A stretch of 64,000 bases of DNA, from NCBI GenBank assembly GCA_023548195.1, contig JAJHZJ010000577.1:518203-582202 (forward strand), written 5' to 3'. The DNA is from Bettongia penicillata ogilbyi (lineage: Eukaryota; Chordata; Mammalia; Diprotodontia; Potoroidae). Below are positions 55,856 through 64,000 of the stretch, piece after piece. The stretch's first letter is position 1, and every line of letters starts with the position of its first letter. A model generated the notes under the pieces. The model was not told the origin of the DNA. It did not search any database and was given only the letters and a program-made list of their open reading frames with translations. Made by a program: the position numbers and the translations under genes.

Positions 55856-57114
55856 TCCAAGTCCCAAAGATACTTGTTACTCCAGGTGTTGGCATAGGTC
55901 TCAGTGTAGGCACAAGTGGATATTATACATACTTACCTGATGGAGTTCCTATAGGACACTTGCCATTATTCTCCAGCACTTACAGGAGCACTATAGTGTT
56001 GGAATACTAGCAAGTGCTTAATAGTAAGAGCACATAGTAAGTGTTTAATACATGCTTTGTCTTTCTCTCCTTGTTAATCTACTATTCTCAGGTAATCCTA
56101 TTTACCCAATCAAGGACAAATGTAAAAGATGGCTAGCATACACTACTATTAAAAAATAAATCAGCTATTTTGATTACTTTGATTTATTTTTAGTTGGATA
56201 TAGGATAAACTCCTTTCTTTAGGAAAAACTAGACCTAAAATAAACCAGATTGACATAGATAATCTCTTAAATCTAGGTTTCTTTATAGATTTAGTGAATA
56301 GATCCATTGAGAAGACTTTATCATTTAGTAGCAGATAACTCAGGGACATAATAAAATAATCATAAAATGATCTCTTTAAAAGCTAGGTTTCCATTTCTGG
56401 CAGAAAGAGGCGGTTGCCCAAAGACTAAGTTCCCCTTTCTGACAGCTGGAGGAAGATTAGCCAGAGGTCAAGTTCCTTTTTCCAGGCTTAGTGAGTAAGC
56501 TCCTTCTTTTTCCCCTTGGGCTATAGTCTAAGTTGAGTAATGGACTCTTCTAAGGAAGATGCGGGTTGGGAAGGACACTTGCAACCACTGACCACAAGTT
56601 TCTATTTTCTAGTAGACTTCCAGGTAACAAAAGGTACCACTTGGAAGAAAGAGCATCTGACACAGCATTAAGAAAGTCTGGGAGAAGCAAACTAGTCAGT
56701 TGACCTGCCTGATCCAATTGAATTATACTCAAAACAACTTTCTGTCATTTTTCCGGTTCCTCTTTTTCTGTTATAAAAACCATCTCTGTAAATCACTCCT
56801 TATCTCTCTAACCTGTGAGGAGTCCAGTGACCTGCTTTAATATGCTAGTGATAGTTTTGCAAATGAAATCATAGATGGCTTAGTAACTTTGTCCTTAGTT
56901 TTCTTTTTATTTCAGATAATCAATTTTAACGCTACGAAGCTCTGGGTTTTATGAGTCAGACAAAGAAAAGAGGAAATACTCATGAAAGAGCCTCAGAGGG
57001 ACTGTCTGAACTTGATTTCCTATATGTATTAAAAATGGAAAACCCATCTGTAATAATGACAAATGCATGCCTGAAGGCATTAGACAATCACTTTAGGTTT
57101 ATGGAAAGTATGGA
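55856..57114. other. Unannotated stretch
   Basis: Positions 56360-56880 have a TATAAAAACC at 56772 and could be a diverged LTR, but no ends or target duplication were found. Confidence 0.3.
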
Positions 57115-57271
57115 GAGCCATCAATATGTCAATAAACATTTATTAAGAAACTATTTTGTGCTAGATTCTATGACAAACACTGGCAATATGAAGGGCAAAG
57201 GACAATCCCTGCTTTCAAGAAACTCATGGTCTTAATGATGTAGACAACATACAAAAAAATATACAAACAAT
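57115..57271 (-). mobile_element. L3 LINE, 3' part, split by LTR
   Basis: 'caataaacatttattaagaa', 'acaatccctgctttcaagaa' and 'tgtagacaacatacaaaaaa' are the antisense L3 3' terminus. The element continues at 57821. The 94-codon plus frame at 56951 overlaps it and is artefactual. Confidence 0.75.
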
Positions 57272-57820
57272 TGTCAGGATCTCCTTATCAAGACCACTCC
57301 TCTCTTTTTTCTCCTCTCTCTCTTCTTTCTTTTCTCTCTCTTTATTCACCCTTTCTGTCTGTCTCTATCTGTCTCTGTGTGTCTCTGTTTTTTACTATTG
57401 GGAGACACCTTGTTTTCCAGAGCCAAGGTCCAACAAGCAAGCTATACCCTGAGCTTGGCATAGCAACTATCCTTTACTCTCACCTTCTGGATGAATTCTG
57501 CTGCAACTAAATCACAGAACTGATGATCCCTGAGCCTGGGTAAACAATAAGAGGTCCTTTGGTGCTTTGTGAATGGACTTTTTGTCCCTGGACAGCCTTG
57601 CCTCACCGTTGCTGTTATATTCTACCCCTATTGCTGTACTACACTGTTTGACTCTGTCTAGCCACAAATATACAAATCAAGGTTTAGCCCCACTGCCTTG
57701 GGTCTCCTCTTAGAGGAGACCTGTAAATAATTGTCTTCCCCTGTCTATGTAAGCTCTTGTTATTTTGAGAGTTAACACTGGCTGCACAATCTCTTTGGTC
57801 TTTTGTTACTAAAGTTGACA
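57272..57820. mobile_element. Putative solo LTR in L3
   Basis: The 549-bp insert begins TGTCAGGATCTCC and ends AAAGTTGACA (TG...CA). Flanks are CAAT (57268-57271) and CAAG (57821-57824). L3 sequence runs from '...atacaaacaa' to 'caagctatgtgcagg' across the gap, so the original target was probably CAAG, a 4-bp duplication as in gammaretrovirus-like ERVs. No internal viral sequence is present. Orientation could not be fixed because no clear TATA/AATAAA pair was found. Confidence 0.65.
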
Positions 57821-58680
57821 CAAGCTATGTGCAGGATAAATTGGAGCTGATCAACAGTGGGAAGGCAGATGGAGGAAGATTTCTTCCAGAAGGTAAGATT
57901 TTAGCAGGGACTTAAAGTAAGTCAAAAAGCCAGAAATGAGGATGCAGAGTCATACAGAAATGAGGATGGAAAGAATTCCAGGCAAAGGAGACAGCCAGTG
58001 AAAATGTACAAGTATGGAGAGAGAGTACATGCATGAAATAATAAGATATGTCACTGGATTGCAGGGTGCATGGCAGGGATTAGGGAGATGCTAAGGTGTG
58101 AGAACATGAGAAGATTGAGGTACGTAGGGTGGGGGCAAAGGTTATGAAGATCTTTGAATAGCAAAGAGATTTCATATTTGATACTGACGGTGATAGGAAG
58201 CTACTAATTGGGGGTGACATGGTCAGATCTGCATTTTGGAAAGATCACTTTGGCAGCTGTTTGGAGGATGAATTGGAAAGAGTACAGACTTGAGTGAAGG
58301 AGACCAGACAGAAGGCTGTCACAATAGTCCAGGTGTGAGGGGATGAGAGCCTGCACCAGAGTGGTCACAACATCAGAGGAGAAAAAGATGTTACATACAT
58401 AAAATCAGATCAGCCATGAGAGATGAGAGTGAGAAATCAGAGATGACACTTGTGATCTTGGATGGCTGAGAAAATGGGGGTACCCCCTGACAGAAATATG
58501 GAAGTTAGGAAGAGGGGAAGGTTTTGAGAGAAAATAACTAATCGAGTTTTGGACATCTTGAGTTTAAAATTTCTATGGGACATCCAGGTCAAGATGTTTA
58601 GCAGGCAGTGGGAGATACAAGCCCAGAACTCAGAAGAGGAATTATGGAGAGATAAGTGGATTGGAGATGATAATTCTATC
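57821..58680 (-). mobile_element. L3 LINE, upstream part (antisense)
   Basis: 'gcaggataaattggagctga', 'gaattccaggcaaaggagac', 'gacatggtcagatctgcatt', 'gatcactttggcagctgttt', 'caatagtccaggtgtgaggg' and 'gttttggacatcttgagttt' follow the antisense L3 order over 0.86 kb. It is the longest L3 tract in the window. The 127-codon plus frame at 58549 starts within it and is not a gene. Confidence 0.85.
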
Positions 58681-58794
58681 TGTCACGTTAACTTCCTCAC
58701 TGTAATCCAGAAAAGGGTCAAAAAGTTTTCAATCTGTGAATTAAGGTTTAACGTAGTAAAGAAAATTGTGAACAAAGACAAAATCATTCAAACA

Positions 58795-58940
58795 GTCGTC
58801 AAAGGTTTGCAAAGGATTTTACAGATGTTCTTTCTTTTACTTCTCACACCAACCTTAGAAAACAAGTCAAAAAAATTAAGTGGTTTACCCATGGTGACAC
58901 ATCTATGTTGTGGGAGTATGAGGTCTTCTTGATTCCAAAT
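58795..58940 (-). mobile_element. Possible MIR-type SINE fragment
   Basis: 'aaggattttacagatgttct', 'taagtggtttacccatggtg' and 'aggtcttcttgattccaaat' resemble a diverged antisense MIR. Confidence 0.45.
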
Positions 58941-59799
58941 TGAGCCAAAATAACTACCAAGGACCTGAAAGTCCAAAAGAAAGTGTCTTAATCAAAGCTA
59001 GTGGAAGTTGGCTCTTATTAAGCATAGGGATGAAAGGGCTACATGTGATCACAGCAGTCAGTGTCCAACACACAAAGAATGTAATGAATACCAGAAAGAG
59101 GAACAATGCCTTATCATCGTGGGCCAAGCAGTGGTTGCTCTCTGGAAGAGTTCAGGCCACATGCCAGACTTTATCTATGCCAACTTTGAGTTTCTGCACC
59201 TGCAGAGCCATGGATTTTGTGAGTTCAAAGAAATTTGTAAAAACCCTCCAATTGGAGGTCATCTTTTAAAATGTCTCTCCTCCAAGTCATTAATTTGTTT
59301 GTAATGAAGACCAGACACAACATTCATCTACCCCTGACCAGAACCAGCTCTTGTCTTTCAAGTGCAATCTGTTACTATTGTTTTGGGATCCTTTTGTATA
59401 GTTCTTAGTTCACATGTCAGCATTCATATTGCAGTCGATTTAAATTCATTTTATAGCTTAGATCTTATAAAACTCTGTATCAAATGCATTAATGAAATCC
59501 AAATTAAATGGCATCAAATATATTCCCTTTATCTATAATCTTGTAATTCTATCAAAAAAGCTATTAAGTTTATCACACTTGATTTTCTCTTTATAGATCT
59601 CTTTTTCTGTCTAATTGTGATATGATTATTCACTATTCACTTGCAGATGATTTTTGGAGCTAATAGGAAAGAAAAGTATTACAAATTTTGTGATATTATT
59701 CCTACTCAAAGAATAAGACAAACTCCATTCGTATTATAAATAACAACCTGTTAGTCTTTCTGTTATGTCTTCATTTGTCTTTATGTCCTTCTACTATTT
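58941..59799. other. Unannotated stretch with two overlapping open frames
   Basis: Plus-strand frames of 109 codons (58940-59269) and 98 codons (59008-59304) overlap in different phases. The second is relatively Cys/His-rich (six Cys spread over the frame) and resembles nothing I can name. No splice, promoter or poly(A) evidence supports either. Confidence 0.25.
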
Positions 59800-59935
59800 A
59801 TTCAGTCAGTCATTCAAAAAACATTTATGAAGTGTACATAGTGTAGGGAACACTATTATAGCTACAGTAGGAGATATAAAGATAAACAAAATGGAGTCCC
59901 TGATTCCAAGGAACTTACAGTCTAATAAAATGTTT
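59800..59935 (-). mobile_element. L2/L3-type LINE 3' end
   Basis: 'tcagtcagtcattcaaaaaa', 'gatataaagataaacaaaat' and 'tgattccaaggaacttacag' are the antisense 3' terminus. Confidence 0.7.
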
Positions 59936-62564
59936 TACAGGGGGCTGGCAAATAGATGGAAGACTGCTTATATAATTCCCCATGTAGAAGGAAGGCTGGA
60001 GAAACCTACTTCTGAGACAGTCCTGATGATGGATAATGGAATTTCCTTAGAGACACTTTTTGGAACATTCATTGACATTCTATGATTATCTCTAATCTGC
60101 TGATTATATTGTGGACAGTGATCTGTTTGATTGACTGCATTGATGGAATTTGAAGTTAATTTAGAAAACATTATCCTCAGTCTATCTCTTTGCTCTTGAT
60201 ATGACTCCTTTCCATAGGCGTCTGGAGAGACATAAAGCTATAAGGAAGACCTTTGATCCTTTCCTCAAAGATCAATATGTAGTCCCATGATTATAGGTCT
60301 TGTTTCTTTGATTATCTTCAAGTTCATTTTCTTTTGTGTTAGGTAAAGAAAGTTGGGGGCAATGACCTTGTGAATTTCTAAATGTCAGGAGAGTGAACTA
60401 CTTGAACCTGGGATTTCAAGAATTCCATTGTCTAGAAGTCCAAACCATGCCAGGTTTGGCAGCCAACCCTGAGAAGCAAGGAGAGATAATTGGGACCCAG
60501 CCCAGTGGTAGCCAAGATGACATATCTGGCAGTGAAGGTCTATTTGGATATGAACTTAGTGAAACCAATGAAATATAGAAACTGTTCCAAGTCTAAGTCC
60601 ACTCTCCTCAGAGACTGAGGTAGTTTAGGGGAAAATTAGCCTCCAAAGAGTTTGGTGGAAATTTTTGTATTTCTTTTCAGGTTATATATTCGAAGTAAAT
60701 ATCGCTTTGTAATAGCTAATTGACACCAGGTGTGGTCATATATGTGTGAAATTCTTGCTACCACAGAAAGCAAAGATTGGTGAATCATTTTAGTTCAGGT
60801 GTTTTGAGCTGAAGAAAGTCTAAAGTCAATTGGGTTATTTTAGTAAGTCTAATATCAATGTGGTGATGGGCACTTGACTGCCTAAGGAAGGATGGACCAA
60901 CCCACATTGGAAACAGAGCAGACTAAAGCTTCTCTGCTAATAAGTATAGACATAAATGGTTACTGGTTTTTTTTTTTAACATGGTGAAGATAGAATGACT
61001 CAGTCTCCAAAAAAGAAAAAGAAGCTAATTGATATTAATTTGTTAAAATATAACTGAGGTTAAATGGTAGTTACTGGAAATTAAATAGTGGAAAGAACAC
61101 ACCTAGAATAACTAGGGCTTGAGCTGATGGCATTAGAGAAGGATTTCCTAAACCATCAAGAGTACCCCTAGGTTCCTGAAGGGGAGATTTAGTCAACTTC
61201 ATTCCAGGAGAATGGAGCCAATGATTGCTACAAGTGGAGAGACTCTTCAACTCTGAGGGGCTCCCAGTCTTGGGAAGATAACTCTCCTGACCTTTTGAAA
61301 TTCACATGGTCATTGCCCCTACCTTCCTTTATCTAAAATAAAAAAGAACAAACTCCAAGGCAGGGAACAAATGAAACCCCTATTTGTTGGGCTACACATT
61401 GACTTTGGAGGGAAATATTGCCCTTAAAGTATCATTTCTCACCTGATACCTTCAGTTGAAGAGTCAGACCAAGAGCAGGGGAACTCTGACCCAGCAACAG
61501 CCCAAGGCTGACTAATGCCTTTTTGAAGGCACTTTTGGTTCTGGATCAAAGAGTCTCTTCACCATTAGACTCAACCAATTACGGAATGCTTATACATGAG
61601 ATTCCAAAGTCTCTTCAAATTGTCTCCATTATAATTCATTGCTATTCTCTGATATTATTGCATCAGTCATTGTATCTGCCTCCATATATGTGCCAATTGC
61701 TCCTTATAGGTATGTGAAACAGACATACATAGCTAATATAAAATGAGATATGCTAAGTGATTTATAAAGTCTCTACAAGTTACTATGAGAGGCCATCGCA
61801 GGGATTAATCATTTCCAAATATAAGAATAAAGAGCAGTTTAATTAATTTCAGGATATGTCACCTTCCTCTTGAAAGGAATTATTTGAGATTAGAGCATGG
61901 GGGAAGGTCTTCCAATCACAGGGAGCTATGTTTTGGGACCACTCATGTAATCTAGATTTACTGAAACATAGAATTTTAAAAATAATTTTCAATGACTTTT
62001 TGTTTTTACAATGTTTCAATTCATTGATTTTACTTTAAAATAATATTTTAAAGGACAGTTAATACTAATTCTTACAATAATAAATTTTATTTTATTATTA
62101 CCTGGCTAAGACCTATCCCCAAAGAAGAACAGTAAAATTATAGGAAACAGCTCAAATACTATAATCAAAATTTGAGATGCTAGTAAATACCAACTGAGCA
62201 TGGAAAATAGGACATCGAAAAATTCTGAATCCTCCTGTAATAATATACCAGAACTATGCCAGTGGAGTGCAAACTCTGTCAGACTATCAAATGGGAAAGA
62301 TGGGAAGTACTTTGAACATGAAACTTGGGACATATTTCTGCCTCATGAACTAGGTACATGACTAGAAGATTGGCTTCTGGGTGGTGATATTTTTTTAGTT
62401 ACTCATAAAACTTCTAGTAGGAAACAAAAATGTTGAGATGTGCATAAATAGATAGAGTGCCCTCAGCAATGAAATTATAGCTGTTTTGAAGAATCTCATG
62501 TTTCTTTAATAAGAAACTGTCTATGGGACATTAGTATTACCTTATACATGTCCATCTCCAGCTA
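59936..62564. other. Long unannotated stretch
   Basis: About 2.6 kb with no named repeat, no motif-bearing frame and no structured RNA that I could see. Frames of 60-75 codons are not recognised. Confidence 0.35.
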
Positions 62565-62717
62565 TGTGGAAAGGAAAGCTGATATATAACTAGAGGCTAG
62601 AAAGTCTTTAACTTTCTCTCCAGATCTAAATTATTTCCTTTGCTTTACTATACACTCGTTTGATGTCCCATTTGTAGTAAGTGCTCAATAAACGTTGAAT
62701 GAATGATGGAATGAAGT
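62565..62717 (+). mobile_element. L2/L3/MIR 3' end fragment
   Basis: 'gtgctcaataaacgttgaat' followed by GAATGATGGAATG is a clear sense 3' terminus. Confidence 0.75.
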
Positions 62718-62785
62718 CAGGGTCTCAGTTTCCTTATAAAAAAAATGACTAACAGATTGGATGGCCTGTGACATCCCTTTTATTC
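62718..62785 (+). mobile_element. WSINE fragment
   Basis: 'ggtctcagtttccttataaa' and 'agattggatggcctgtgaca' are the middle and 3' part of a WSINE. Confidence 0.6.
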
Positions 62786-63039
62786 AATTGATGTAAGCAT
62801 ACAATTAAAGATAATTCTGGCCAGAACATAATTAATGAGAATTAAAGGATGTTGAGTACCATCTTCTTTTCTCCCCTTAAAATTAGGTATATTCTGATTT
62901 GGGCACTTAGTTTACCTAGGTAATTAATTATCTAACCTCACCACTTTAAATGACCTAAATAGCCTTACAGTGAACTTGAACAGCAGTTAGAGAATGGTAC
63001 TTGAGAAAGAATTATATAGTAGCAAATACTCCATTCATG

Positions 63040-63165
63040 GCAAAGCACACTGATTATCATGTCATGAGTTAACTGGGTACCACATGAATTAACATATATG
63101 AAGCTCTTTGTAAACCTTAAAATGTGCTTTTATCATGTGTAGTTATCATTATCAAGTGCTATTAT
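63040..63165 (+). mobile_element. MIR 3' part
   Basis: 'agctctttgtaaaccttaaa' is the MIR 3' core, preceded by 'tgaattaacatatatga'. Confidence 0.55.
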
Positions 63166-64000
63166 CATGAGTAGTTATTTTCTTTAGTTATTTACTGTTT
63201 TAGGGATTAATGATGAGCGATATGTGATCAAGAGGGTTTAAGAATTCTGTGGACTACCTAGGATGATTTTCAACAATTATCTTAATATCTAGTTCATCTG
63301 TTCATATATGTAGATATAGCCAGAGCCTCTAGCAGAGAACAGGAACTAATTTTATTTTGAGTTTCCTGCCTAGCTTTATGATTTATTTCTTTCCTTTTCC
63401 AAAGCTTCATGAGAAAATAACTGTAGTGAGCATCTACTCTTCCCTATGTAAGGAAGGGAAAGAAATTGACCTTGTTATCAGGGATCAATAATGAGAACAT
63501 TTTTTACAGGAAATCCATACACCTCTGCAACAATTCAAGCAAACTGTCTCCCTCTGTCATGTTATAGCAGTAGTATCTTTATGAGATCAGTGGGCTCAAT
63601 TTCCCCTCTGCCCCAGGAACCAAGGGAAAGAAAAATCTTAAGTATCACTTAACTGTATTTTATCCATCACCTACCAAAGAGAAAGAAAAAAAACCAACTT
63701 AGTAAGAATCAAGGTGTACTTAAAGGCCATCTGGAAATGTTAAGTCCCTCAACAAACTTGACACAATGTCCAGATTTCCTGTCTGACACTTTATATTGAA
63801 GTATTGTCTTCAGAAAATACCTGTTAAGATACAAATACAGGAGTTAACACACCAACACAAAATCACCAATTTTTATTGTAGCATAGATAAGTTTATAAAT
63901 TTGGAAGTAGAGAAAACTGAGATATGATTGCGTGGGACACACGGGGAAAGTACTCAAGGACAGAGGGAAACAAGAACAGGGCTTCCAGGGCAGGCAAAAG
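63166..64000. other. Unannotated stretch to window end
   Basis: Nothing is recognised. 62786-63039 is likewise unassigned. Confidence 0.3.

Noticed and set aside
56360..56900. Possible LTR with TATAAAAACC
   Set aside because: Only one promoter-like motif, with no paired ends or polyadenylation signal at the right distance.
56951..57235. 94-codon plus-strand frame
   Set aside because: Its 3' half is the antisense L3 3' terminus, and the 5' half matches nothing known to me.
58549..58932. 127-codon plus-strand frame
   Set aside because: Its first part is antisense L3 LINE and the rest lacks motifs. Chance opening.
1..64000. tRNA, rRNA, snRNA or protein-coding exon
   Set aside because: The tRNA-like segments all belong to SINE heads with SINE bodies attached. 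I did not see any of the canonical small RNA sequences, and no frame showed a known cellular domain. A short exon in the unannotated stretches cannot be excluded by eye.

Overview
This window looks like AT-rich, gene-free nuclear DNA from a marsupial. I infer this from the repeats rather than from any gene. The repeats recognised are marsupial-type LINE-1 copies, half-L1 (HAL1) elements, an RTE/BovB-type LINE, tRNA-headed SINEs with an RTE-like tail, WSINE/MIR-type SINEs, and many L2/L3/CR1-clade LINE remnants. I cannot tell opossum from an Australian lineage. I found no cellular protein-coding gene, tRNA, rRNA, snRNA or CRISPR array. Apart from one retrotransposon ORF, the longer open frames are pieces of LINE ORFs, low-complexity runs or apparent chance.

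Layout: 0-8 kb holds SINEs, a 186-nt polypurine tract, a 5'-complete but 3'-truncated L1/HAL1 copy set inside a WSINE, an L1 3' end, and a 64-bp higher-order (ATTC)n array. 8-12.5 kb is an old full-length HAL1 carrying a solo LTR, next to an L1 3' end. 12.5-24 kb has CR1/L3 LINEs, an ancient HAL1/L1 with a hAT MITE inside, a trinucleotide array and a CpG-retaining unique stretch. 24-29 kb has SINEs, a 60-bp perfect palindrome, a dispersed duplication, an L1/HAL1 5' end nested in another, and a hAT MITE. 29-36 kb is mostly unique sequence plus one L1 3' end. 36.9-41.1 kb is an RTE LINE interrupted by an L1 that itself contains an RTE-tailed SINE. 42.3-45.1 kb is the youngest-looking element, a complete HAL1 whose ORF1 is broken by a single frameshift. 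45-64 kb has further SINEs, an L2/L3 interrupted by an L1, a 5'-truncated HAL1, an L3 interrupted by a solo LTR, and long unannotated stretches.

The elements fit together as known retrotransposition partnerships. L1 would supply reverse transcriptase for HAL1, which has ORF1 but no ORF2. RTE would do so for the RTE-tailed SINEs, and L2/L3-type LINEs for the MIR-like SINEs. Direct target-site duplications (TSDs) read from the sequence allow several relative insertion orders to be set. I did not find a new functional system. The most distinctive observations are the near-intact HAL1, the group of 5'-intact/3'-truncated L1/HAL1 copies, the RTE/L1/SINE nest and the long perfect palindrome. Family names are assigned from remembered repeat structure, not from a database search.
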